A DNA stretch of 12,440 nucleotides from an uncultured Saprospiraceae bacterium (GTDB lineage: Bacteria; Bacteroidota; Bacteroidia; Chitinophagales; Saprospiraceae), in the NCBI GenBank assembly GCA_937930625.1, contig CALHBW010000261.1, forward strand, positions 1 through 12,440, in the 5' to 3' direction. Below are positions 9,201-12,440 of the stretch, one piece after another. A program made the translations under genes and the position numbers. Position 1 is the stretch's first letter. Each line of letters starts with the position of its first letter. The notes beneath the pieces were generated by a model. It did not search any database, was not told the DNA's origin, and worked only from the letters and a program-made list of their open reading frames with translations.

Positions 9201-11684
9201 TGTACCCGAAGCGGGTTGACCATCAAACCAAGTGACATTTTCGCCGAGAGGATTGACAAATAAATCCTGTTGGGTGAGGTCGTAACTAAATTCGTCTCCA
9301 TTACAAAGCGTAAAATTAGGATTGAGGGCGATACATTCCGTCGTAAAACCGCAAATGCTGAAGTTGTCTATTGCAACTATCCATTCCCAATTGCCCAAAT
9401 CATCAAAAATAAATCTAACTTGAAAATTTTGATTAATATAATTATCTATGGGAATGATAGCATGAGGTATGGTACAAGTTCCCCAGGGTCCGCAAGCCGG
9501 ACTGGTTTCTGTCAGTACATTTACCCAACTGACCCCATCGAATACATCTACTTGAAAGACTGAGCCATCAGCTATCCAAAAGTTATAATCAAATTCAAGG
9601 TTGATGTTCTGAAAATCGGTCAAATCAACGGGTGGAGAGATGAGTTCCATCGCTTCGCCGCCATCTCCGTCAAAGGCATCGTCATCAAAATATGCCATAC
9701 AAGTACCGTCAATATTACCAACGGGTGTATTGACACCTCCGGCTACGAAACCGAAATTCCAATCGGCACTCGACGTGCCAAGTGCATTATTGGTCCAGCC
9801 CGCAGGTAGCGAACAAGCATCAAAGTTTTCAGCCTGAATAGTTGTGCAAGTACACTCCAAAGGTGGTGAATCGTAAGTAGCAGTTTGTGAACAATTTGCA
9901 TCACCGACTGTGACATTTACCCCATCAGTACCATCGGTAGGTAAGCCGGGAAAAATAACGGTTTGGGGATTGCTGCCATCATAAGTTTGTGGGAAAACAT
10001 TGCCACCAATCGTGATGTCAAATGCGCCGCCTGCGGCTGCATTATCCGTATCAATGATAATTTCCAAATCATATACACCGCCACCACAATTGATGATATT
10101 CAGATTGTCAATATTCAGACCTGTAGTACGGACACTTGCTGTAGTTGGTGGTCCATAGAGTCCGCCGCCGCAATCAGCTCTTACTTGTACTTCGTATTCG
10201 GTATTGCACATCAGCCCCGAAATGGTTTCATTGGTTGCAGTGGTGGAGTTGGTATATGTCCATGCAGATGTACCATAAACCCTCGCTCTGACTTCATAAT
10301 TTGTAGTAGAAACGTTCCAAATCAAATCTATCGTTCCGCTTGAAGTATTGGTGACATCTACACCATCTACAAATGTATTTTCACAAACAACACCTACACA
10401 CGCAGACATACAGGTACGCGTAGCGACATGGGCATTGATAGAAGGAATCGAACCGCCATTGAATACACAAGGTTCTGAACCTGTGGACCAAGTGGTAGCA
10501 GGAGATACCTGCGGATCCATAATGAGTGGTCCGCGTGGCAGACTACCAACCTGACAGGTCGTACTACTGGTTTCGAAATTGTGGAAAGCACCGAAGAGAT
10601 GCCCTAACTCGTGGGTTGACATGAGCTGCATTTCAAAAAACAGGCTGGAAAAATCTTCGTAAATTGTATTACCGTTGATTTCGCAAACCAAACCAAAACC
10701 ATTGGCTACTCCAACTGCCGTACCCGGTCCGCCGTTGCCAATATCGCGCGTAGTCCATAGGCAGCGTAGGTCGTGCGGGGCGGTGAAGCCATTCGGACCG
10801 AGTGCCCAACTCTGAAAATCAGGAAAAATGGCATTATAATCCCCCGAAGAAGTCCAGGGGTCACAACCATCGCAAGCGACGATATATCTTTCTGAAACAA
10901 GAATGACGATTTGCTCAAAAAATTCATCGTCGTAATTAGCTGCGGTGGCATTCATGATGCCGTCCATGTAAAGATTGAGATTGGCAACACTGCCATATCG
11001 CTGAAACATACCGAAGTCGGCAGCCTGCGCGAGTTCCATTTCCAGGCAAGCCAAGTCGTCGGCACTTTTATGTTGTGTATGTGCATGGTCAATGTCTTCT
11101 TCGAGTTGCTGTATATCTTCGACGCCACAGAAAGCGTCTTCAAGTGGAATAATATCTTCCACAGTATATAGCACAAAATGGTCAGGGTTTGCCATTTTGT
11201 CGTGATGTTTTAGGGGTTCTACGTAGTACCTTTTTTCACCATCTGTAACAAAACCAAAGATAAAACCTTCGGCAATCGTCAGGCGGATTTCATTATCGCG
11301 GTTGTCATTCAAAAAGCCTTTGAAAACAGCATTTTCAGCGCGAGGTGCGGTTACTACGCCATTTTCGGTCATTACACGGGTCACATAATTTTCGCCGTAT
11401 AGGTTACTCTCAAAAAGGGTCATCTTCCAGTTGCGATTATTGTTGAGTCGTAACTCAAACTGTGTAGTTGATTTTCCTTGTACCGAGCGACTGAGTGCTT
11501 TGGTCGGTATCTGGAATACCTCGTACTTTTCAAAGCGTTGTTCCAATTGATTTTTGGCAACATCTTTTACTTCTTTTCCATGAAAATCAGGTATTTGAAT
11601 ACCTTTTTGTGAGAAAGAGAAATGTGCAAAGCACAAAAAAAGTAATGAGAACAAAAGGGGATAGGAGTGTAGGTGGTTTTTCAT
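1..11684 (-). CDS. Giant secreted M12B/reprolysin-like metalloprotease with HYR, Ig-like, propeller and SprB repeats and a T9SS C-terminal sorting domain (3' end outside window)
   Basis: Seen: one open frame of 3,894 complete codons with no internal stop. The ATG at 11684 is the first start after an in-frame TAA at 11703-11705 and leads straight into a signal peptide. Domains in order: signal peptide 1-25; propeptide 26-211; metzincin protease about 212-430 with H358, E359, H362, H368 and Met-turn M389; FnIII 434-522; jelly roll 617-780; W, HYR and Ig-like modules 781-3094; PKD/Ig-like 3095-3261; W7 3262-3351; SprB repeat 3352-3430; beta region 3431-3728; FnIII-like 3729-3827; T9SS type A sorting domain from 3828. 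Known: such tails direct export across the outer membrane and anchoring or release. Inferred: a zinc endopeptidase on a long adhesive stalk at the cell surface; the substrate is unknown. About 15-25 residues and the stop are probably missing at the left edge. No operon partner is visible. The upstream 5' region carries an operator-like palindrome. The many shorter frames on both strands across this span are shadows. Confidence 0.96.
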   Translation of the reverse strand, partial: MKNHLHSYPLLFSLLFLCFAHFSFSQKGIQIPDFHGKEVKDVAKNQLEQRFEKYEVFQIPTKALSRSVQGKSTTQFELRLNNNRNWKMTLFESNLYGENYVTRVMTENGVVTAPRAENAVFKGFLNDNRDNEIRLTIAEGFIFGFVTDGEKRYYVEPLKHHDKMANPDHFVLYTVEDIIPLEDAFCGVEDIQQLEEDIDHAHTQHKSADDLACLEMELAQAADFGMFQRYGSVANLNLYMDGIMNATAANYDDEFFEQIVILVSERYIVACDGCDPWTSSGDYNAIFPDFQSWALGPNGFTAPHDLRCLWTTRDIGNGGPGTAVGVANGFGLVCEINGNTIYEDFSSLFFEMQLMSTHELGHLFGAFHNFETSSTTCQVGSLPRGPLIMDPQVSPATTWSTGSEPCVFNGGSIPSINAHVATRTCMSACVGVVCENTFVDGVDVTNTSSGTIDLIWNVSTTNYEVRARVYGTSAWTYTNSTTATNETISGLMCNTEYEVQVRADCGGGLYGPPTTASVRTTGLNIDNLNIINCGGGVYDLEIIIDTDNAAAGGAFDITIGGNVFPQTYDGSNPQTVIFPGLPTDGTDGVNVTVGDANCSQTATYDSPPLECTCTTIQAENFDACSLPAGWTNNALGTSSADWNFGFVAGGVNTPVGNIDGTCMAYFDDDAFDGDGGEAMELISPPVDLTDFQNINLEFDYNFWIADGSVFQVDVFDGVSWVNVLTETSPACGPWGTCTIPHAIIPIDNYINQNFQVRFIFDDLGNWEWIVAIDNFSICGFTTECIALNPNFTLCNGDEFSYDLTQQDLFVNPLGENVTWFDGQPASGTATDLSPATAVDLTMVNDLWALVSTADTCLAETQVSYVLSPQLTITSTTDTICAGGAAELCVEANLPAMLIDWIDDAGNTISTTNCVTVMPSVTTTYNVVYFDSEGCSDAASKNIIVSTAASPPDTLDVGICEQEGLMSFDLTQYDDNFGGGTMGTPTATVDWYDGQPSIGGTDITPTADVADLTGMPSIWALITDLITNCTQEVLLNYGVDTTPQITCPADVVTNSDPDTCGAFVALPLAVVMDDSLTIGSSPTQTIQLDFSGDEFLTFNFDATNIDPTQPVGVDLTIVGNLSTGFVNFSDETFDLGALGAVDCIPNTASFSYTSAQIAPMLTDGVFVMNADVTGTSAATCPDNYVLITITYTPIFADTYLTVTNDFNLGGVDASGFYPPGTTVVTYIATDACGNSDTCAINVTVNQDFVQGDDFFFTACGDFMDFDVTQFSAQFGNGMGTPTNLIWYDGQPSMGGTNITANADSLDLTNMPDVWVQITDLITGCPTEINLMYELDAPPQVTCPADINVNSDMGICGATLTIPPIVVMDDSITPFPDDQMLFVDYTFDGETLQFDFDGTNIDQTQAATLTITVSGDIGLSSEYYDIFDENGNFFAQLGNGGFTDCVSETTTFTIPVADLTAYLADNVMTFTATGTTAVNPFCGLDGVEMNLNYTPLSVQYLSITNDYTSGGADASGFYPAGTTTVTYTATDGCGNIGTCSIDVNVSPGTTTGFFEILADADTLCTGGVAELCLDIPPAVPDGLYALSAFNQVFSDIALYSADLATNTLIIDGTYTGPDIGETTYGFDLNPVDNMVYLLARVNASNANRQLFTVDLVTGAITNIGGQVISAAGNPNPQAITFDAVGNLYATFNGGELHQINYSTNPVTTTLLATGIPQSGAVGLTYDFDNDRLLYATGTGTVSLYEININTYVPNLLTTFSTAFGCAGQGIEYVGNGIVYGASAVACNEIYALDINTGNSTTLLSPTGSFAQIKDLMFVPSLADGDIVWMDDAGNQIDTTQCITVMPSMTTTYTATYNLPNGCVDVSNITIATTGTNLSPTTFGVGICESEDITAFDLTQYNQGITINQNEIVTWYIGQPSMGGTDITATANATDLSTMPDIWALTINSITNCMQEVDVMYQIDNSPTITCPAAITVNNDPDTCGAFISIPLATAMDDNINPLPDVISLRLDYFDDSQPLLFDFDGTNIDPNQPITVTVIAVGDLDSSVEYYEIFDENGTSLTLLNGVSNCTENIFTYTIPVGDVAAFLADNIISFSAAPTTAVDLLCPENYVEIELAYGSFAPQFTSISNDYNDGGADASGFYLPGTTTVTYVAIDGCGNTDTCSVDITVNQEITQESDLFVTACGDFMNFDLTQFNFNFGSGMGTPTNVNIDWYNGQPSMNGMNITDMADSTDLTNIPDIWALLTDVITGCPSEVNLMYEFDFPPQITCPTAVTVNADAGVCGANVTIPLATATDDGVSPILQGQTIYTEFFVSGPTLQFDFSTTNIDLTQPATLTVTAFADMGDFSEAFDIFDENGNLVLQLGNNVFTDCQSETGTFTISVADLALFAADNVITFTAIGTPNVDAFCFPSAVEMILDYIPLTPQVAIITNDYNDAGANASGFYPSGTTIVTYTATDGCGNTDTCTVAVTVIQPPITGSSYFGVFCGDPLATDITQFDIELINNPGDIVLWFDGQPSAGGIDITTMATATDISGTPDLWVQVIDEITGCIEERDILYFVDTPPTLTCPANITVDADPGVCGANVTIPAVIVMDDNITPLPDGQTFFVEHTQDFQVLQFDFDGTNVDVSQPAALSITVYGDLGSSNEYFDIFDENGVIFVSQLGNNTFTDCESETITFTLPAVVLANYLADNVMTFTASAPTTVDFICNPAGVEMSLSYTPLTQQFTTISNDYNNGGADASDFYPSGTTTVTYTAIDGCGNVGTCSVDITVDQVPLPATVEADIDTICIGQSTEICLLDGNFGEGQLFGLNYNGTWIGGVFNVSDNLDMITEDSNFVVPPIQSPAPLSGTYYAIDYNPIDGLYYMLANNPTGGINLYSVNLTTGATVDLGFISDEITSFARIMTFDSAGNLYIGNIDTNITPPVTNIEFIPAGMLTNPIMPTVIASVPFSGFIGMTYNFDSNTLYYSEGSTQLYELDLSGNIINGPIGFTSPTGCTEEAIEYMGNGILYGGACNQIYQIDPATGNTGPVLAAHNGDFNDLMFVPSTEITWTDNSGNVVATGTETCIEVMPDVTTTYTANYTAGGDCIYEGSITVTVLDLNMNDAVTITDPGSTCVAGQLLDFTGSPDGGVFTSTAAAGFSSDGVNTATLNPAEVGVGMYDITYTYTNAIGCVGHATVTIEIYDEPVIMVSSNSPVCADESLQLVETAGMAVAWSWTSDGTATFDDATAQSPSASGASDGETFTVTITDINGCTATSSITAEILSLPQANDPQLLFCPNEDISNVNLLAENTNVNPNATPTSVTWYDGDPDNGGILISPADDVDLNVVNDLWALMTDDNGCSSPVDVGIFFYPGMTFAPTIEVPTCADEDGGSITLNISGGLAPYDYTWASEDGTASGTGDIVNDLTIGSYNITVTDANGCSETTVVDIAEESCFFTITNSFFASDPCRCNGDQSENGADDGTFSEVVTVNGAPGLIIRAAPNSTGLSTGAPVDFYEALAGRYRLEFTHADRVGYVIYIEFSEDGGQTFLPATDENGMQLVISNVCAYPVLGFIPSLMEFCETQAEFTIDAQEISPDVDFIDIPGFPAIAINNGFQIPAPITFDPAGLGGSTYTFTAFYNHQSGTGMGGTLAAPAVALNVCPTFIRVNVPISDEPVGEAICGPGEQANEAIIDIDPMEDYPTVENLMYRLNNGPFQISDKFTVNETETYALTIMDMETACSYEFEVSCFISLPIELTGFEAICNDGEYVLEWKTATEEDVLEFVIERSTNGTDFTQLDKVTAVGNSTTTQTYSYRDDTAQAGRYYYRLRIVEADGKETLSRIEAAACLKGVFDIVDVFPNPTDHELTILFETTNADAINFKLTDVLGRTIMEENITPDIGLNTKVIDLSQLSSAVYF
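204..500 (-). other. FnIII-like domain preceding the sorting signal (residues 3729-3827)
   Basis: It begins LPIELTGFEA and continues with VLEWKTATEEDVLEFVIERS, NGTDFTQLDKV, YSYRDD and AGRYYYRLRIVEADGKE. This is the familiar 'LP-x-E-L-x-x-F ... W-x-T-A-x-E ... F-x-I-E-R-S-x-D-G ... YYRL-x-x-x-D-x-D-G' domain that sits directly before T9SS sorting domains in Bacteroidota. It strongly supports both the lineage call and the export route. Confidence 0.88.
501..1394 (-). other. Unassigned beta-rich region (residues 3431-3728)
   Basis: This part of the giant gene is not clearly repeated elsewhere in it. Visible segments: DPCRCNGDQSENGADDGTF, a strand-rich part with LAGRYRLEFTHADR and FSEDGGQTFLPATDENG (resembling the S-x-D-x-G-x-x-F turn of BNR/sialidase-like strands), then a longer domain ending NVCPTFIRVNVPISDEP, and a last piece YRLNNGPFQISDKF with NETETYALTIMD. 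There are several cysteine pairs. No family assigned. It links the adhesive array to the export tail. Confidence 0.6.
1395..1631 (-). other. SprB-type repeat (residues 3352-3430)
   Basis: The order EVPTCADEDGGSITLNISGG, LAPYDYTWAS, a GTGDIVNDL loop, IGSYNITVTDANGC and a final strand is the signature of the SprB repeat, named after the gliding adhesin of Flavobacterium johnsoniae (C ... G-S-I ... GG-x-x-P-Y-x-Y-x-W ... G-x-Y-x-V-T-V-T-D-x-x-G-C). Only one copy is present. It supports cell-surface location and Bacteroidota origin. Confidence 0.88.
1902..2402 (-). other. PKD/Ig-like tandem (residues 3095-3181 and 3182-3261)
   Basis: The first domain (2142-2402) reads STCVAGQLLDFTGSPDGGVF, then VGMYDITYTYTNAIGCVG and ATVTIEIYD, a PKD-like or Ig-like layout with the 'G-x-Y-x-I-x-Y' strand. 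The second (1902-2141) reads SSNSPVCADESLQLVETAG, a WSWTSDGTATF strand, SPSASG and FTVTITDINGCTATSSITA, the common Ig/PKD form of Bacteroidota surface proteins. These domains usually act as spacers or adhesive stalk units. Confidence 0.7.
2403..3377 (-). repeat. Ig-like module Ig3 split by a nested propeller-like domain (residues 2770-3094)
   Basis: The module starts with IDTICIGQSTEICLLDG, is interrupted at residues 2803-3042 (bases 2559-3278, 240 aa), then resumes with EITWTDNSGNVVATGTETCI and MPDVTTTYTANY. The insert parallels that of Ig2 nearly strand for strand: YAIDYNPIDGLYYML, MTFDSAGNLYIG, GMTYNFDSNTLYYS, LYELDLSGN, AIEYMGNGILYGG, and the same DLMFVPS exit. It is clearly a paralogous domain with marked divergence, best read as propeller-like. 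Confidence 0.75.
3378..8561 (-). repeat. HYR domains, five copies, each split by a nested beta domain
   Basis: Copies (bases; residues): HYR1 7956-8561 (1042-1243); HYR2 7056-7679 (1336-1543); HYR3 5181-5795 (1964-2168); HYR4 4275-4898 (2263-2470); HYR5 3378-4004 (2561-2769). Each opens with ITCPAD-like, V-N-x-D, CGA and an M/T-DD turn, and closes with ISNDYN, GGADASGFYP, GTTTVTYTA and DGCGN followed by a Cys: the hallmark HYR (hyalin repeat) ends. Between them lies an insert: 8091-8465, 7191-7580, 5313-5699, 4410-4799 and 3510-3905 (125-132 aa). Removing it leaves 76-78 residues, the usual HYR length. Known: HYR is an Ig-like adhesion module. Confidence 0.88.
6078..7055 (-). repeat. Ig-like module Ig2 split by a nested propeller-like domain (residues 1544-1869)
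   Basis: The Ig-like start (ADTLCTGGVAELCLD) is followed at residues 1579-1817 (bases 6234-6950) by a 239-residue insert, after which the module resumes with DIVWMDDAGNQIDTTQCITV and MPSMTTTYTATY. The insert has blade-like repeats: YGFDLNPVDNMVYLL, ITFDAVGNLYATF, GLTYDFDNDRLLYAT, GIEYVGNGIVYGA, each followed by an L/I-Y/F-x-I/V-D/N strand. This is the pattern of NHL, SMP-30 or similar beta-propellers. It ends with DLMFVPS. The blade count is uncertain (four to six). The role could be ligand or glycan binding. Confidence 0.75.
8850..9086 (-). repeat. Ig-like module, intact copy Ig1 (residues 867-945)
   Basis: A 79-residue beta module reads TDTICAGGAAELC, then IDWIDDAGNTISTTNCVTVM, then PSVTTTYNVVY and a Gly-Cys turn, ending in NIIVS. 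The same start and end motifs flank the two propeller-like domains further on, so this copy shows what the module looks like without an insertion. It resembles the Ig-like domains common in Bacteroidota gliding and adhesin proteins. Confidence 0.8.
9345..9836 (-). other. Choice-of-anchor-J / MAM-like jelly-roll domain (residues about 617-780)
   Basis: It starts with ENFDACSLPAGWTNN, continues with DWNFGF and an acidic GTCMAYFDDDAFDGDGGEA loop, then ELISPPVDLTDFQNINLEFD, and closes with WIVAIDNFSICGF. This order (E-F...LP-GW, aromatic turn, 'L-x-S-P-x-D-L', 'x-A-x-D-N-F/V') is that of the cleaved-adhesin or choice-of-anchor J beta-sandwich family of Bacteroidota surface proteins. The usual role is carbohydrate or protein binding. 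The acidic loop may bind calcium (inference). Confidence 0.75.
10119..10385 (-). other. Fibronectin type III domain (residues about 434-522)
   Basis: The segment carries typical FnIII landmarks: GTIDLIWNVS early, YEVRARVYG in the middle, the ISGLMCNTEYEVQVRADCG strand near the end, and a closing TTASVRTTG. It directly follows the protease, as is common in T9SS-exported metalloproteases. Residues 523-616 after it (bases 9837-10118) look beta-rich, with repeated Asp/Gly/Asn turns and several cysteines, and could not be assigned to a family. Confidence 0.8.
10395..11051 (-). other. Metzincin (M12B/reprolysin-like) catalytic domain (residues about 212-430)
   Basis: The zinc site HELGHLFGAFH is encoded at 10581-10613 and matches HExxHxxGxxH with ligands H358, H362, H368 and catalytic E359. 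A Met-turn, PLIMDP with M389 (ATG codon at 10518-10520), follows 21 residues after the third histidine. Upstream features fit the family: a strand IVILVSERYIV, then DPWTSSGDYN, a FxxW motif, and HDLRCLWTTRDIGNG, where reprolysins have a similar HDLAHLFTGRD-type strand. Cysteines are numerous after the Met-turn. All residues needed for activity are present, so an active zinc endopeptidase is expected. Confidence 0.9.
11052..11609 (-). other. Reprolysin-type propeptide with possible cysteine switch (residues 26-211)
   Basis: The segment has the pattern of the M12B propeptide family: a stretch around ENAVFKGFLNDNRDNEIRLT, then GFIFGFVTDGEKRYYVEPL. This recalls the 'Y-x-G-x-V ... G-x-I ... Y-x-I-E-P-L' layout of ADAM/reprolysin propeptides. 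Near its end is DAFCGV with C186, similar in form and place to the PKMCGV cysteine switch of those enzymes. Inferred: the propeptide keeps the protease latent until cleavage. The family call rests on pattern memory, not on a profile search. Confidence 0.65.
11610..11684 (-). other. Sec signal peptide (residues 1-25)
   Basis: The N-terminus begins MKNHLHSYPLLF and continues with a Leu/Phe-rich hydrophobic core, ending in FSFS before Q26. Cleavage is most plausible between S25 and Q26. A cysteine lies in the core at residue 18 but lacks a lipobox (no L-x-G/A-C), so this is read as a type I signal rather than a lipoprotein signal. Sec export to the periplasm is the expected first step for a T9SS substrate. 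Confidence 0.85.
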
Positions 11685-11720
11685 AATGTTTCTGAATTTG
11701 GATTAAACAATGTATTTATA

Positions 11721-11728
11721 TAAAGTTA
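11721..11728 (-). promoter_or_regulatory. Weak candidate -7 element for the giant gene
   Basis: On the minus strand TAACTTTA matches the Bacteroidota -7 consensus TAnnTTTG except at the last base. It lies 37-44 bases upstream of the ATG at 11684, implying a leader of roughly 30 nt. No clear -33 TTG lies at the usual spacing. The leader has no Shine-Dalgarno sequence, which is normal for this phylum. Confidence 0.25.
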
Positions 11729-11745
11729 TACAATAAAGCATTTGC

Positions 11746-11765
11746 ATTGTATCGGACGATACAAT
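11746..11765. promoter_or_regulatory. Operator-like palindrome upstream of the giant gene
   Basis: ATTGTATCG and CGATACAAT are perfect 9-bp arms separated by two bases (GA). The site is centred about 71 bases upstream of the start codon, just behind the weak -7 candidate at 11721-11728. Symmetry, size and place fit a binding site for a dimeric regulator. If transcribed, it could instead form a tight hairpin in a longer leader. Confidence 0.5.
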
Positions 11766-11857
11766 ACATGCTGGTTTAGCTCAATATGTAGCTATTAGCG
11801 ATATAGATAGATAGGAATGTGATAGTTTTGGGGACATAGAGTTGAGCAGTGTTAATA

Positions 11858-11889
11858 GTATATTTGAATTTGAAAGAACTCAAATATAC
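11858..11889. promoter_or_regulatory. Inverted repeat built from two facing TATATTTG (-7-like) motifs
   Basis: The arms GTATATTTGA (11858-11867) and TCAAATATAC (11880-11889) are exact reverse complements with a 12-nt spacer. Each contains TATATTTG, a full match to the Bacteroidota -7 consensus TAnnTTTG, one per strand. The minus-strand copy (11881-11888) points at the giant gene, about 197 bases before its ATG. Neither has a TTG at the expected -33 spacing. A regulator site and a promoter are both possible. Confidence 0.35.
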
Positions 11890-11996
11890 ATTGGTTGTTA
11901 AATACTTTTTATATTCAGTACGATAAAGATAGGAAAAAAATATTAATGAAAAAATTTTTATGTGTTAAAAATTTTGGAATTGACCATTTCTTGGTG

Positions 11997-12037
11997 CGTG
12001 ATGTAGAGAAAATTCATGGATTTTTCTCTACATCACG
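11997..12037. terminator. Perfect 16-bp stem-loop, possible terminator
   Basis: CGTGATGTAGAGAAAA (11997-12012) pairs perfectly with its reverse complement at 12022-12037 around a 9-nt loop. The stem is strong, but neither strand has a clean T-run right after it, so a classical intrinsic terminator is not proven. It could end transcription from a gene beyond the right edge or insulate the giant gene. A 53-70 codon frame on the plus strand (to 12107) runs through both arms and is probably not coding. Confidence 0.4.
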
Positions 12038-12440
12038 TAAAAACGCGGATTTCCCGAAGAAAAAAATAAGCACGAGCAAACTCATTCATAGGGCAAACGA
12101 AGAGTAATTTTTATAATGTGTGTTTTTTTGAAATTGAAGGATAAACCCCGTCATTCGTCGGGACAAGCCTTAGTCGGCTGACATTTTTGAAATCCATCGA
12201 TACCCCACATCTTTTTAAATGTCGATATTTTTAAAACAAAAACTATTTCTATATTTTTATTTTATTTAAAAATAGCATTTTATAAATTAATAATATTTTA
12301 AATAAGACAAAAAATATGAGTAATCCGTTTACTAAACTTTTCGAGTCTATTGATACCCCACAGAATATAAAATTTTGATTATCAAATAATTATAATTTTA
12401 AAAATTAACTTATTTTATAAAAACTTATTTTAAAATTATA
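12038..12440. other. Non-coding, increasingly AT-rich region
   Basis: No convincing gene. Short symmetric pieces occur around 12149-12178 (CCCG/CGGG and AGCC/GGCT arms). From about 12220 to the end the sequence is almost entirely A and T. A 17-nt motif occurs twice, at 12193-12209 and 12346-12362 (15 of 17 bases identical). A 20-codon frame (12316-12378, starting MSNPFTKLFESIDTP) spans the second copy but has no supporting evidence of being a gene. Confidence 0.5.

Larger units (their letters stand above)
1632..9344 (-). repeat. W module: ~90-residue repeat with core W-(Y/F)-DGQP, seven copies
   Basis: Copies (bases; residues): W1 9087-9344 (781-866); W2 8562-8849 (946-1041); W3 7680-7955 (1244-1335); W4 5796-6077 (1870-1963); W5 4899-5180 (2169-2262); W6 4005-4274 (2471-2560); W7 1632-1901 (3262-3351). 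Shared order: a Cys, then FDLTQ-like, then V/I-x-W-Y/F-DGQPS-x-GG, then D-I-T, then A-x-x-x-DL, then D-I/L-W-A-L/V-Q, and a second Cys followed by an acidic residue and a strand. W1 and W7 are the most diverged; W7 has DGDP in place of DGQP and W4 has YIGQP. Two cysteines recur in all seven copies. I do not recognise a named family. A beta-sandwich surface module is likely. Confidence 0.85.

Noticed and set aside
11631..11633. Cysteine at residue 18 in the signal peptide as a lipoprotein site
   Set aside because: The residues before it (LFL) do not form a lipobox ending in Gly or Ala, and the protein has a T9SS tail, so type I cleavage is more likely. (C18 is encoded at 11631-11633.)
11895..12107. 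Plus-strand frame of 70 codons (TTG start; ATG start at 11947 gives 53)
   Set aside because: It runs through both arms of the perfect hairpin at 11997-12037, is lysine-rich as expected from translated AT-rich DNA, and shows no motif. Probably non-coding.
12149..12178. Short CCCG/CGGG and AGCC/GGCT symmetric pieces as a terminator
   Set aside because: Arms of only about 4 bp and no clear T-run directly after; too weak to call.

Overview
The window is dominated by one gene. On the minus strand an uninterrupted reading frame runs from an ATG at 11684 to the left edge (base 1) and is still open there, giving 3,894 complete codons. I read it codon by codon and found no stop and no frame change. 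It encodes a secreted modular giant: signal peptide, reprolysin-type propeptide, metzincin zinc protease (HELGHLFGAFH), fibronectin III domain, jelly-roll domain, a long array of repeated beta domains, a SprB-type repeat, and a C-terminal type IX secretion (T9SS) sorting domain cut off by the window edge. The T9SS tail with its preceding LPIELTGFEA-type domain, SprB and HYR domains, and AT-leaning coding sequence point to Bacteroidota. A Saprospiraceae- or Chitinophagales-like lineage is likely, but that is inference.

Layout, in protein order (right to left in the window). Bases 11684-10395: signal peptide, propeptide and protease. 10385-9345: FnIII, an unassigned beta region and a choice-of-anchor-J-like jelly roll. 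9344-2403: the repeat array. It is built from three module types: W (about 90 aa, core W-Y/F-DGQP, seven copies, the seventh lying beyond the array), HYR (five copies, each split by a nested domain of 125-132 aa), and an Ig-like module (one intact copy, two split by a propeller-like domain of about 240 aa). The order is W1-Ig1-W2-HYR1-W3-HYR2-Ig2/propeller-W4-HYR3-W5-HYR4-W6-HYR5-Ig3/propeller. 2402-501: PKD/Ig-like domains, W7, SprB repeat and a mixed beta region. 500-1: an FnIII-like linker and the sorting domain.

Subtype signatures suggest that a unit Ig-W-HYR-W-HYR was duplicated as a block, and that the second copy carries the propeller insertion. The likely product is a cell-surface or released protease-adhesin exported by Sec and then T9SS.

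Bases 11685-12440 hold no convincing gene. They contain an operator-like palindrome just upstream of the giant gene, a second inverted repeat made of two facing Bacteroidota -7-like motifs, a perfect 16-bp hairpin, and a very AT-rich tail with a 17-nt repeated motif. No tRNA, rRNA, CRISPR array or insertion sequence was seen.
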